A stretch of 64,000 nt of DNA from Aspidapion aeneum (taxonomy: Eukaryota > Arthropoda > Insecta > Coleoptera > Brentidae): assembly GCA_963576565.1 (NCBI GenBank), contig OY755045.1, forward strand, positions 39,700,667 through 39,764,666, given 5' to 3'. This document shows positions 47,650 to 58,542 of the stretch, piece by piece; position 1 is the first letter of the stretch, and each line of letters begins with the position of its first letter. Made by a program: the position numbers and the translations under genes. Under the pieces are notes generated by a model. The model was not told the DNA's origin and ran no database searches. It was given only the letters and a program-made list of their open reading frames with translations.

Positions 47650-49020
47650 CCCACGATGGATAGAATAGACCGGTGTTCGGATCTTATATATGTATATATA
47701 TATGTCGAATTTTTCACATCACTGGTGGTCCAGCTGATTTTTGTAAACAAAAGTTAGATATGATATGAACAACGCAACTACTAATATTAGCTCACACTAC
47801 TACTATATAAGTAGTGTGAGCGATGGTGATCCTAATTTTTTCGAGAAAAAAAAAGTTGCTCCGATTTCAAAAATTTTTATATATCTTTGCGTTTCAGATG
47901 ATTTTGAAACTTTTTTGTTTTGCTGTCTGTCTGTCTGTCTGTCTGTCTGCATGTCTGTCTGTCTGTATGTCTGTCTGTAACGACCAACCCGCATAACTCA
48001 AAAACCGCTTGTCCGATTTTAATGAAATTTGGTACCTAAGTTGGCTCTTGGGCCGTGATAGTCCCATTTAAAAATGAACAAAATCCACGGCACGCAAGCC
48101 AAATAAAATGGTGGGGGTAGATTCCAAAAATTAGAGTTTATGTGAAAATATGGCGTGTGTGATATCAAACGAAAGGTAATTAAGTCTGGAGTTAAACAAA
48201 ATGAATTTTAGTTTATTTAAAAAAAAGGGTGGGGGTAGATGTCAAAAATTAGAGTTTAAGTGAAATTATGGCGAGTGTGATATCAAACGAAAGGTAATGG
48301 AGTCTGGAGTTAAACAAAATACATTTTAGTTTTTTTTTAAAGGGTGGGGGTAGATTTAAAAAATTTGAGTTTAAGTCAAAACATGGCTTGTGTGGTATCA
48401 AACGTAAGATAATTGAGCTGGAGTTGAATAAAATATATTTCAGTTTTTGATTATATTAGCTCACACTATAACTATAGTACATACCTAGTGTGAGCTTAGG
48501 TGCCCATAGATTGGCAGAGTATTTTTTGAATTTTTTGAAAACTAGGGCAATTTTCCCACTGTTTTCTGGTACATCCTTAAAATATAATTTTCTAGACTTA
48601 TTGTCGTTATTTTTTTTTAGCCCGCTTTATTTTTTATAATACAATACTTAAACTAGAAGTCAAACTGAATGTGATCGTTTCGTATCAAAGGTGAACCGAG
48701 GACTTAGGAAGTAAACAAAGATGTAGGTCAGCGGATTATTTTTGAAACCGAAACGAACACATTATTTTCTTCGAATTTTAACTTTTGTGTAAAGAGAAAT
48801 GAAGCGGGCTAAAAAAAATAACGACTGGTATGTCTGAAAAATATTATTTTATAAGAATATACTAAAAAATAGTGGGAAAATTACCTTAGTTTTTAAAACA
48901 TTGTTCAAATCATATCTAACTTTTGTTTACAAAAATCAGCTGGACCACCAGTGTCGTGAAAATTCGACATATATTTATAAGATCCGAACACCGTCTATTC
49001 CATCCACCGTGAGTCATACC
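47650..49020. repeat. Second inverted repeat, arms of about 118 bp, enclosing a Helentron-type element
   Basis: The left arm (about 47650-47770) includes GGTGGTCCAGCTGATTTTTG and the right arm (about 48903-49018) includes CAAAAATCAGCTGGACCACC. Both end in a GTCATACC block. The Helentron-type copy lies between them. Together with the adjacent palindrome it suggests serial foldback insertions. Confidence 0.75.
47788..48517. mobile_element. Helentron-associated element, copy 2 (opposite orientation)
   Basis: Begins TTAGCTCACACTAC with a hairpin ending GTAGTGTGAGC, then GATGGTGATCC. A (CTGT)n microsatellite follows at about 47922-47978, then TGAAATTTGGTACC and three roughly 95-bp repeats with GGGTGGGGGTAGAT. 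It ends with the AGCTCACACT...AGTGTGAGC hairpin and GGCAG. It is the reverse of the element at 23962-24740. Confidence 0.65.
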
Positions 49021-49160
49021 GCTGTTTTAAGGCAAGGAAAGGCGCAATTATTTTTCGGCCAGTCCACAGAATATCGCAGTTTGGTCCGCTTGTCAATTTG
49101 TTATGGGCCAGTCTGATTAATATAACATGATAATACAGTAGTTTTGTACCTTATTCATAT

Positions 49161-49442
49161 TAGACACTTATTGGAATAAAACCTGACCTTATTTTAAAAT
49201 CGACCCTATAGTGACAGATTTACATATAAAAAGTAGCTGCTTTCCTTCAAAATTTGGCCTTTGTGTATTTAAGACCCGGATTTATTAGTGTCAGTTTTTA
49301 TTAAATGAAAGTTAGCGACTTTATTATTAAATTTGGCTTTGGTATGTCAATTTTGAGAGGTCAGCTGTTAGTTTTCTGTGTAAATGTGTCAGAATAAAGT
49401 CGACTCTAAAATAAAGTCAGGTTTTATTCCAATAAGTCCCAA
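49161..49442. mobile_element. Family G MITE, copy 2
   Basis: The left end has CACTTATTGGAATAAAACCT and the right end AGGTTTTATTCCAATAAGTC, perfect inverted repeats. The middle shares TTGGTATGTCAATTTTGA with the MITE at 23445. Length is about 280 bp, as for copy 1. Confidence 0.75.
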
Positions 49443-50204
49443 TTGTTTTGCTTTTTTAGTCGTGTTATATTTTACCGCGAATTTTTATTATCGATCTTGA
49501 TAACGAATTGCGTCAATAATATTATTAAAAACAATTTTTCCAGTTTTTCTTTGGAAGATAAAATGAAAATTAAAGAACTGGGTAGGCCCTTACCGGATCC
49601 AAGCCTAACTCAAGTTAGTAAAAGAAGGACATAAAACGCGTCATTTTTCTAGAGACAACTATAAGAAAAATAACTGGATTTGCGAGTTGTTTTATAATGT
49701 GGCATCAAGAATTCACCCTAATTGGGCATGAACGGGTGTGAAAGATTTGCACGATCTTTATGAGAAAATAAGAAAACATGAATCTTCCAGAGAGCAAATG
49801 AATTCTTGCACTGGATTTGCATTGTTGAAACTTAGTTAAAAAATCCATTACCCCTACCCTTAAGCCATTTTCGCCCCCCCCCAGCTTTACAACGCAAAGG
49901 CCGCCTGCTGAACAGAGAAAATATAACTGAGTTATATTTGAGTTATTTTTTCGATGGCCTAGGACAAACCAAGGCCTATGCGTTGCTGGCCGTTCACATC
50001 GGAAATCCTGGATTAGCAACTGGTACGTATAACCACGCATAAATAATTTAAAATCCAGCTGAATAGGGGAATCGAAAAAGGCATTAAGAGCAATATAAAT
50101 ATCCCAAAATAAAAATATAAACTAGAATACACAGGGTGTTATATTATTATTAATTATTATAATTCAAACAAACATATGCCCCAAAAACTTTTGAGATTTA
50201 TATA
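49443..50204. other. No recognised gene
   Basis: Short frames only. An ORF at 49705-50040 minus has no recognisable domain. Confidence 0.4.
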
Positions 50205-50480
50205 CCGGGTGGGCCAAAAAAAACCGGACAATTTTTTTTATTATACCTTTTGAACTATACTATCAATTTTAATGGGACAAACTACATTTAGCAGTGCATT
50301 AATCAAAGTTTTGACTAAATATATTTTCTTGTCCGCCATCTCAAAATCCAAGATGGCGGACGAAATTAAATTGTACCCTTCAAAGATGCTCGTTTATTCT
50401 TATGTTGGGAGCATGTTTAAATTATTTTGTTAAATCAGTAAAAAGCTGCATTCTTGCCACGCACAACAAGGTATGAATCA
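50205..50480. mobile_element. Family A element, copy 3 (left end only)
   Basis: Begins CCGGGTGGGCCAAAAAAAAC after TA (50203-50204) and follows the family A left arm, including CCGCCATCTCAAAATCCAAG, as far as CAAGGTATGAATCA. There the ribozyme-bearing tandem array begins. The right half of the element is absent. Confidence 0.8.
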
Positions 50481-50676
50481 TTTTGTGAAACCAACAGAAA
50501 CAACTACTCCGGGGGAAAATACCCCTACCGGCATTGAATTATACTGCTGGCTTGGTGCTTTCGTTGGGAACTTGTTAAAACATTTGGTTTTCACTATCTC
50601 CAACGTCAATCACAGGGATACGAGTGATCCCCCTCTGGAACACGTCCTGATAATCAGGAACAAGTGATCCATGCCA

Positions 50677-50724
50677 ATCCACGACCGGACCGGTTTCGAC
50701 CTTTTGGGCCATCCTCAGGTGAAT
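50677..50724 (-). ncRNA. Hammerhead-like self-cleaving ribozyme motif, copy 1
   Basis: Read on the minus strand: stem I ATTCAC, core CTGAGGA, one extra T, stem II GGCC-CAAAA-GGTC, core GAA, stem III ACCG-GTC-CGGT, cleavage base C, then stem I GTGGAT. Stem I pairs 6 of 6 with one wobble, stem II 4 of 4 with one wobble, stem III 4 of 4. The predicted cut follows the GTC triplet, between plus positions 50683 and 50682. The core fits CTGANGA...GAAA; the unpaired T before stem II departs from the textbook form. Activity is inferred. Confidence 0.6.
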
Positions 50725-50913
50725 GTAGGCGATAGTTCCGTGTAGAGTATAAGTTTTGTGAAACCAACAGAAACAACTAACAACTGGCTTGGTGCTTTCG
50801 TTGGGAACTTGTTAAAACTGTTTGGTTTTCACATCTCCAACGTCGATCACAGGGATACGAGTGATCCCCGTCTGGAACACGTCCTGATAATCAGGAACAA
50901 GTGATCCATGCCA

Positions 50914-50961
50914 ATCCACGACCGGACCGGTTTCGACCTTTTGGGCCATCCTCAGGTGAAT
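50914..50961 (-). ncRNA. Hammerhead-like self-cleaving ribozyme motif, copy 2
   Basis: Identical to the motif 237 bases to the left, with the same stems, core and extra T. The predicted cut lies between plus positions 50920 and 50919. The third unit keeps only the GTGGAT side because the array ends at the cut site. Confidence 0.6.
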
Positions 50962-51156
50962 GTAGGCGATAGCTCCGTGTAGAGCATAAGTTTTGTGAAA
51001 CCAACAGAAACAACTAACAACTGGCTTGGTGCTTTCGTTGGGAACTTGTTAAAACTGTTTGGTTTTCACATCTCCAACGTCGATCACAGGGATACGAGTG
51101 ATCCCAGTCTGGAACACGTCCTGATAATCAGGAACAAGTGATCCATGCCAATCCAC

Positions 51157-52819
51157 TATGGATTAACTAATTCACGACTAATTAACGGCAAATTATCCAC
51201 CTAGTCGCGATTCGATTTGCGATGGGTGCCTCGCTAACTTCATGCTCATATGTAAACCTTATAGCGTAATCTGTTTGTCAAATTTGAGGTAAACATCTCA
51301 AAAACTGCGGAAGTTATTTAAAAAAAACTAATAAACTCTAAAACTTCAAGTTTATTGTCATTTGTCTACCTGAAAACGTCCGAACGTTGCAAACAAGGCA
51401 GGATATTGAAACCAGAATCAAAAAAATGATCATGAAGAACATTGCTCTTAATAATCGATTGCTTTTTTCCTTCTTTTTTCTTCTACCTAAATATCTATGC
51501 TACCCTGTTCTGTTATTCCAGATTCTATTAGGGCATCAGCAAAAACTTTCTATTCCTGGTTTAAAAATCCCGGATTTCATCCAGGATGCCTTTCGAAAAT
51601 CATCCCTAAACCCCTTTAGCTACACTTTTCCAGACTGATTCCAGGACCTCATTGTAAATGTAGGTATAATAAGAACGAGAGAGATAGATATTCACGCTGT
51701 TTCATATATTCCTGGAATTCTGGGACTTACAACCTGTCAGTCACGATATCACCCACTCCTTGTTTTCCAAATTTGAATAGGACCTCATAAGATATCTGGA
51801 TTTTAGTGTAAAAACATTTAATTTCCAGAAACATATGGCATTATAGCCAAAAATATTTACTACATAAATACTTTACTTCAGGTACGAACATAAAAACTGT
51901 ACATTTAATAAAGATAACGCCTAGAAAATATTTTTTTTATTACGTAATTTTTTTTGTATGAAAGGGGGGTTATTTAGGACAGATCCCAGTAGTCCAGGAA
52001 ATGTTTCCAATACAGCTGTTTCGGGAAGAATGTAGACTAAGGAATTCAGACTGGCTATATGAATTTCTTGTGGACAGGAGTACAGAATTTCACACGAGGT
52101 TGGAAGTAAAATAAGGGCTGATAATATTGTTCAAGGGATGATTCGCCGCCGACGAGGTTTAAGATTGCAATTTTGTTTATTTCGTGTGATAAACATATTT
52201 TGGAAAAAATATTTTTTTAAAATAATTTATATATAATTAGTTTTTGGAAAAACTGCTTTTTAAAAAATTATTATTAAAAAAAAAAGAAATTTTTTGTTTT
52301 TTTTTATAAATTAGTTTCTCGAAAAACCAATTTTAAAAAAAGTTACTATTACTCTCAAAAATAGTTTTTGTACACAAACAAAAATTATGTTTTTTTTTAA
52401 ATTTGTTTTTTGAATAAGTACTATGAAAAAACATTTTTTTTAACCACTTTTTTGTAGGGGAATTTTTTTTTACAAATTGTTGGTGGTTCAGACACCGGTT
52501 AGTACATATATGTTTAAGATCAATTTTATTGACCAAGGTTAATTTTAACAAAGATTTTGATATCCGAACAAGAGGACAGCCAAGCTATAATTTAAGAAAA
52601 AATAAGTTAGAATAAAATCAAATAAACCAAGATTCTCGCCGCGAATTGGCAACTGCAAATGGGCCCGCGGCAAATTCTCCCTGTCTCATATATCATTTTA
52701 AATTTAATACAATAAATTTAAATTAAAATTAATAAAAAGACCAAAACAAAACAATAGGTACAAAATACCTGATAAATATATTATCTAATTAAAAACGTCT
52801 ACACTTTAAAAAAATTACT
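51157..52819. other. AT-rich intergenic stretch
   Basis: No supported gene or element. Frames at 51387-51638 plus and 52333-52551 minus have no recognisable domain; the latter is largely poly-Lys/Phe from A/T runs. Confidence 0.45.
52808..52814 (-). terminator. RNA polymerase III terminator of tRNA-Pro
   Basis: Seven consecutive T on the minus strand, starting five bases after the tRNA 3' end. Four or more T are sufficient to stop polymerase III. Confidence 0.85.
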
Positions 52820-52891
52820 GGGCTCGTCCGGGATTTGAACCCGGGACCTCCCGCACCCTAAGCGGAAATCATACCCCTAGACCAACGAGCC
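52820..52891 (-). tRNA. tRNA-Pro (AGG)
   Basis: The minus strand folds into a 72-nt cloverleaf. The acceptor is GGCTCGT paired with ACGAGCC, discriminator C. The D-arm region TGGTCTAGGGG doubles as the internal A box. The anticodon stem is TCCGC/GCGGG with loop TTAGGGT, giving anticodon AGG. The T arm CCGGG/CCCGG with GGTTCAAATCC serves as the B box. No intron and no CCA, as usual in eukaryotes. It would decode proline codons CCU and, after inosine modification, others. No mismatch weakens it, so it looks functional. Confidence 0.95.
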
Positions 52892-54538
52892 GCCTGAATA
52901 AACCGCTCGAGAAAGCGGTATATAACCAAGAATATTAAATCAGAGGCTAAAGTACCTCATACACGATAAGATTTTATCTTTAAATTTTTATTGTGTAGGT
53001 ATAATATGATCATTACTAATATAAAGGAATACATAAAACTACATCGCTTTATAAGTCTGTAGGTGGGTATAATGAATAAAGAAAAGCATGTTCGAGATTT
53101 TAGATAAAAACTGGTCTGTGTCTGAGCTTTCGTCTCATGTTTCAAATTATAAGTTGTGGGTAAGTATCAATAATGCTAAAAATAAAATCTCCCAGCATAC
53201 CTCGCGATACAGTTATTAGATAGGGTCATGTTACTTTATTAATAAACAATAACAAAGTACCTACTATTTTATAAATTTTCATCCGACTTTTGCTGATGGA
53301 GTAAAATATAAATGAATGAGGATTTTCGCTTATTAAAGCAAGTTAAAAAGACAAGCAAGTTAAAAAGACGGGTAGATATTTAATTGTTAGGTCACACATA
53401 GCACAGACACGTGGTAACTACATCAAATCAACGTAAAATCGAACAGCGACGTTACTTTTCAAAAAGTTTTATACAACCGAATTATGTCCATACTTTCCTC
53501 GCTTATGGAACTCAATGATACAACCACATGAAATACCACATATCGGTAATAACACTGCCACAAGAACCACTTGAAAACTGTTAAAAACTCATAAAATCTT
53601 GACCAGATTTTACGAGATTTAATACAATATATGCCATATGAAAACTGACGAGATCTGATTAGGATTTACAAATCTTAATTCTGGCTGTTGAAAACTCAAA
53701 ATTATTCAAGAGATCTTAACATGAGAAAACTTTTAGCGAGAAAAGACTGTACAGGAATTTATTAGTTTACATGAGGCATAAATTTTACGCAGATTTTGGT
53801 ATGTTTGATCAACAGGATTTCTATGAGAATTTACGAGACTGTACCAGAATTTAACAGGGATTTTACTTTAAAAGATTCTCAGATTTCACCAAAAACAAAC
53901 ATAAGTTTTGCCAAGATATGAAGTTGAATGGTGAGTAGTTTTGACGAATTTTGTGCAACAAGTTTTTCTATAGGAATTGAAAAGATTATAAGTATCCAGT
54001 TTTAAGCAGTTTTGACTAGCCAATTTTTTATAAGAGTTTAAAATATTTAATAAGAATTAAAGCGCAAAATAATGACCAGTTTTGGTAAGATTTTACAATC
54101 AAGTTTTTCTATAGGAATTCAAAGGATTATATGAGTACCCATTTTTAGGAAGATTTGACCAACAAATGAGTTTCTACTTATGCAAATTTTTCTCTATGAA
54201 AAACTCGTAAAAGTTCATAAGATCTCAAAAGTATCTTTTGCGGAAAATATTTTAACATTGAAAGCATGGCATTCGCACTAAACCGTAAAGGGTGTAGTGT
54301 GAATACGTCCATTGCTTTCAATGGACCTAAGAATAATTTACGTGTCGGCGACGGTACGGTAACGTGGCGGTGCCTATAGTATGAATCGCGCCTAAAAGTT
54401 CGGGGATCCAGATCGCAAAAATCCGCATTGTTACTTTGCTCCCTCCTTTAAGGAATAAGTAATATAACCGACAAAAAAAAAAGATTTTACCTAGATATAA
54501 GGTATAACAACAAAAGATTTAAGGGACTGAGTTATAAG
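52892..54538. other. Unique-looking intergenic stretch
   Basis: No gene or mobile element recognised. Around 53560-54240 phrases such as AAGATTTTACGAGATTTAA and TTTTCTATAGGAATT recur loosely, suggesting an old degenerate tandem repeat. Confidence 0.4.
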
Positions 54539-55010
54539 TTAAAAAATACTGAGAGCATTTGTGGGAACAGCACAAGCGCTCCGTTCGTTGTTCTGCTCGT
54601 CAAAATCAAAAAAGACCATTCGCAGTTTTCTTCGCCGTTCTGCTCGATGCGCGGCTTAATGTAAAACAAAATAAAACGGCAAACACACATTTGAATCTTG
54701 AAGGCAAAAAAACTGAGAGCATTTGTAGGAACCGCACAAGCGCTCCGTTGGATGTTCTGCTCGTCGAAATCAAAAAAGCCCATTCGCGGTTTTCCTCGCC
54801 GTTCTGCTGCGCGGCTCAATGTTTGTCGAAATGTTCAGATGTGGACGCGGTTTTAGAATCAAGTTAAAAAAACTGAAAGCATTTATGGGAACAGCACAGA
54901 CGTTGCGTTCGTTGTTTTGCTCGTCAAAACCAAAAGGGCCCATTCGCCAATTTGTTTGTTGTTCAATTCGTTATCTTCTCTGGTTCGATGAAACGGAGTC
55001 CGGTTTTATA
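54539..55010. repeat. Three tandem units of about 160 bp
   Basis: Units start near 54545, 54709 and 54868 with ACTGA(G/A)AGCATTTGT-type sequence. They share GGGAACAGCACA, CGTTCGTTGTTCTGCTCGTC and CCATTCGC blocks and are clearly diverged. The overlapping frames on both strands arise from the repeat. Confidence 0.75.
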
Positions 55011-56211
55011 GAACCATATTTATTTTAATTCCCGTGCCCGAGCTCCACGTGTTCGGCGCATCGATTCGTCGTTCGTCGAAATGTTAAGGGCTGCCGAAAG
55101 CTGTGTTGCCAGAATATTCTGACGACTTTCCCTCAACTAATTGATAAACCCTTCATATCCTTCAAAATAGTAACGGGGTGGTCGACACCAAACCAAAAAA
55201 ATCTTTATACCATGAACAATTTTTTTTAAATAAAAACGAAAGAAATAACCAAACAAATAAGAGATTTATAACTTAAATAATAAATTATACAAACCAAAAT
55301 TAAAAATAAAGTATTTAAATTTCCCTACATAAGTTAAGGTTGATAAAATTATTGAAATATTTTCAAAATATATAACTTTGGCTCAAAATAGCCAAAATAC
55401 TTCAAATTCGGATAAAAAACCTTCAATAGTCAAAATTTTTGTTCAAGACCCTTCATATTACAGGAAAACCTTCAAATCTGGCAGCAGTGGTAGAAAGCTT
55501 TAAATACGATTTCAGGTAAACACCCAGTATACTATAAGACACACAACAGGGTCGGAATACAAGAAATGGTTATTTGAAATACCCAATACTTACTTTGACT
55601 TTGATACATTATAGGTACAGCCGAGGGTACAGTACCAGATTTTCTTTAAAAAAATTAGATACACCATAGGGTAAATTAGAAAGCAAATTTAGGAAGCTGA
55701 AAAGTGAAAGTCAACCTCAAAAAGACGTAAGACGCTCTATAACGTTTCTCTGACTATTTATATCACAGCAACAAAATTAAAAAACCGTGGGCCACACCAG
55801 TCAGTGCTTCTTAATAAGTTGCTTAAAGGTGAAATTGTTTTTTATCACTTATATTCTTTTAAATATTTTCGTAAACGTACCGAAATATAAATTAAGGGTT
55901 TCAGAGAAAAATTAATCAGTATAAACTTTATACGAAAGTAAAAAGAAAAATACTTACCCCATAATTAAATTACATGAAAATAAGGAATAATACACTGTCT
56001 AAGCTAATGTTTCAATCCTGTGGATTAAAACAATCAAAGGCTTAATTTTTAGCATTTCTTTACTTGTCAATTAACGTGTTTTTCATCAACTTCTTTTTTA
56101 CTTTAAACATTTTTTAAAATTAAATTATTGAATAAAACATATCATTGGTGCATTTGGTCAGCTCAATATATACATAAATCATGGGATTTTCAGCACAAAA
56201 AAATTACTTAC
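55011..56211. other. Probable intron or intergenic sequence next to the M13 exons
   Basis: AT-rich with no exon-like frame that follows on, in phase, from the donor at 56211. The next exon of the peptidase gene is therefore further left, missing, or too short to see. Confidence 0.4.
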
Positions 56212-56688
56212 CTAGCTCTGAAATGACAGACTTCAGAGACCTGGCTTCCTCCTGATTCAACGAATCCACGTCCATGCAGGCTTCGTACAGGTACTTCAAT
56301 TTCCACTCCACTGTGCCTGTGTGCAAAGGGAGTGGTAGGGTCGATATAAGGTTCCTCAGTTTTACCAAATCTAAGGAAAAGAAAATAAGGTAATAGAGGC
56401 TCCACTTCAAAATGCAACTACATGGAGCGCAACTTGGCAACATTGCATCCGCTCTTCGGCACTATATTTTTGTGCCAAGTTGGCCCTGCCCTGTTTAGTT
56501 GTCCTAGAGACCACTGAATACAAATGTCAAAATCTGGAATCGTTAAACTTACCTTGTTTCATAATCTGCTGTTTTAGATTCCACACACTGAGATTGGGGG
56601 GTCTGGTAACATTCGACCCCCATCCGCTGCAAAAGGCACCCCACAGATTAATGCAGGGTGATACTGAATGGTTCAGGTTTTCTGTTAT
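56212..56688 (-). CDS. Two exons of an M13 (neprilysin/ECE-like) metallopeptidase gene
   Basis: The upstream exon, 56553-56688 (136 bp), has a CAG acceptor before it and CAAG|GTAAGT after it. The downstream exon, 56212-56370 (159 bp), has a CTTTTCCTTAG acceptor and CTAG|GTAAGT donor. Joined, they stay open in one frame across the 182-bp intron: NHSVSPCINLWGAFCSGWGS, then NLSVWNLKQQIMKQD, VKLRNLISTLPLPLHTG, EWKLKYLYEACMDVDSLNQE and LKSVISELG. Early M13 peptidases read SVDPCDDFYxFxCGxW, then K-x-x-Y-x-x-C-M/L-D, then I-x-E-L-G-G at this spacing. The PC-x-x-x-W-x-x-FC version is unusual: the Asp pair is absent. M13 enzymes are type II membrane zinc peptidases that trim small peptides; the zinc-binding HExxH exon is not in this fragment. 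It could be a live gene with long introns or a relic. Confidence 0.8.
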
Positions 56689-58542
56689 CTGTAAAAAGTT
56701 TAAAAAATGTCATGTTTAGTAGTGATGAGTTGCTTTTTCGTAAATTGCTTTTGGAACGAAGCAGCTTTTAACTGCTTCCAATGGCAAAAAAACATCTTCT
56801 AAGTACCCTACTGAAAAGAAAAATAAAACCATAAAGTTATTTTATGGAAAAGTTTAAAAAATTTAGACAATTTCATCAATTTTTCCAGCAAGAATTTTTT
56901 TATCGGAATTGTAAAAAAAATCCGCCGCGACCGACCTTTTTTTTGGTCATGAACTTTTTTTGAGGTAAATTTCTAAAACGCCAAGAAAAAAATTGCAAAG
57001 CAGCTTTTTGAAACAGTTCAATTCTATTCCCTGAAATGAGGAACTAAAATAAAAATGTATTTTGCAAAAAAAAACAATATTTTTACCGCTTAATTTAAAA
57101 TTTGTATTTATTTAACTTTTTTATGGGTTTTCATGTTCAAAGTGGTTTGCTAACAAAAGCGATAATAAATAATAACCCAATGATATTTTTAACATAAATA
57201 TTTACATGGAAAATGAAAAATTCTAATGACGTTGCGCCCATCATAGTGCGAACGTTTTAAAATAGTTTACAAAACGCACAATGTGTAATATTTCAAACAA
57301 CTGCTTCACAATGACTTCGCAAGTGTTTTTAAATTTCACGACTGTTTTTAGAGAAAACAAACGATTAATATTGCTACTTTGTATCGTACTTATTTAGAAA
57401 AAAGAAAAATAAACCGTCTTTAAAATATTTTGTGTCCAAGTTTTCCTGGAAGTTACCTGTTGTACCTAAAGACCCAGTATGCATGACATAATTATTTTAA
57501 AGAAATAGAGGCGACAAACTTATCAAAGTCAAATTTATTTAAGTCAAAATCAAAGGACGGTAATATAAGTCATCTATGCTCTAGCACTGTTTAGAGAGAC
57601 GCAAAATAAGAATAAACAACTTTCTACAAAACATATAGCGGGATGTCGGAGGTGATGGACAAACGTGTTTGTTTATTGATAATTTTGGGTTGACGTCACA
57701 AATAACCATTGTTTACATTAAAAGGCAAGTAGTTAATGGAGGTTTATTTTTAATTTTTTGGAATAATGCCGAAATTTTGTGCCGTTGTGGGATGCTTAAC
57801 CCAGATATTGTCACTGTCCTTTTAAAAGTAAAACCTGTCATTTTGCCAGATTTGATTTTTTTTCAAAAATTGGTTTGAACTCTAGAAAGTACACTTTTAG
57901 CCATTAAAAGTCAACATGAAATTAACAAATTTCGCCACCCATGAGTAACTTTAGAGAAATTTGGTGTCCTTATAAAAGGATAATGGCAAAATGGGCTACT
58001 TATTCTGGCAATTTTTTTTTCTTCCGATATTGTTTTTAGTTTGGTTTTAGTTTATTCTTTATTCGATCATGTTCTCTTAATAATTTACATTGTAAAGCCT
58101 AAGAAACATTTTTTACCCATAGGGTGTTGATCCCGTCAAAAACTTAAACTACAAGAAATTTTAAAATAAATAATAAATTTGTTCCAAAATAAAAGTTAGC
58201 TCATAGGGAGGTTTAGTTTTATTTTTCTTTTCTTAATTAAAAATTAATAAAATACATTAAAGCAAAAATACATACATACATAGGAACAAAAAAGTGAACA
58301 CAGCAGCGACACACACATACACACACTCAAACAAACCCAGTTGACTATTTGGAAGTACTAATGTTCCTTCTTCTCTGCCTTCACAGGCCGCCCACGGGTT
58401 CTCCACAGTCCTCCAGACGCAACGCAGAAGAAGCCAGTGTACATCTTTGTTTTACATTTTTGTTGATAACAATAAAAGACAATAAAATATAAAAGGGAAA
58501 TTGTTATTTTATTTAATATTAGTAAAAATGAAAGAAAAATCT
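56689..58542. other. Intergenic or intronic sequence; LINE 3' UTR at the right end
   Basis: No further M13 exon was recognised upstream of 56688. A dispersed block near 57485 is related to 11625. A TGACGTCA octamer (cAMP-response-element type) is at about 57692-57699, and a THAP-like start follows. From about 58250 rightward the sequence probably belongs to the 3' UTR of the minus-strand LINE. Confidence 0.4.
57766..57825 (+). pseudogene. Possible start of a THAP-domain protein
   Basis: The frame reads MPKFCAVVGC then LTQILSLSF and stops. M-x-K-F-C-A-V-V-x-C is how many insect THAP zinc fingers begin (P-element-type transposases and THAP proteins). The expected continuation with the second Cys-x-x-His pair is absent. 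The TGACGTCA site 67 bases upstream would suit a promoter. A chance match is possible. Confidence 0.35.

Larger units (their letters stand above)
50481..51156 (-). mobile_element. Retrozyme-like tandem array with hammerhead-type motifs (237-bp period)
   Basis: Three head-to-tail units. The ATCCAC landmark recurs at 50677, 50914 and 51151, a period of exactly 237. Unit 1 has about 38 extra bases near 50507. Each unit carries CCAACAGAAACAACTA, CTGGCTTGGTGCTTTCGTTG and GAACACGTCCTGATAATCAG blocks. The minus strand has a hammerhead-like motif at each complete internal junction (50677-50724 and 50914-50961). The array ends at 51156, exactly where minus-strand cleavage is predicted, so the element's 5' end equals a ribozyme-cleaved end. 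There is no coding capacity. Known metazoan retrozymes are tandem, non-coding, 150-400-bp units thought to use Penelope machinery; the identification here is by structure only. Confidence 0.65.

Noticed and set aside
54532..54867. Overlapping frames of about 100 codons on both strands
   Set aside because: Both derive from the three-unit tandem repeat; neither is conserved between units in frame.
55550..56200. Further downstream exons of the M13 gene (GTAAGT-like donors near 55590 and 55955 on the minus strand)
   Set aside because: The sequences before these donors contain stops in the phase required by the donor at 56211.
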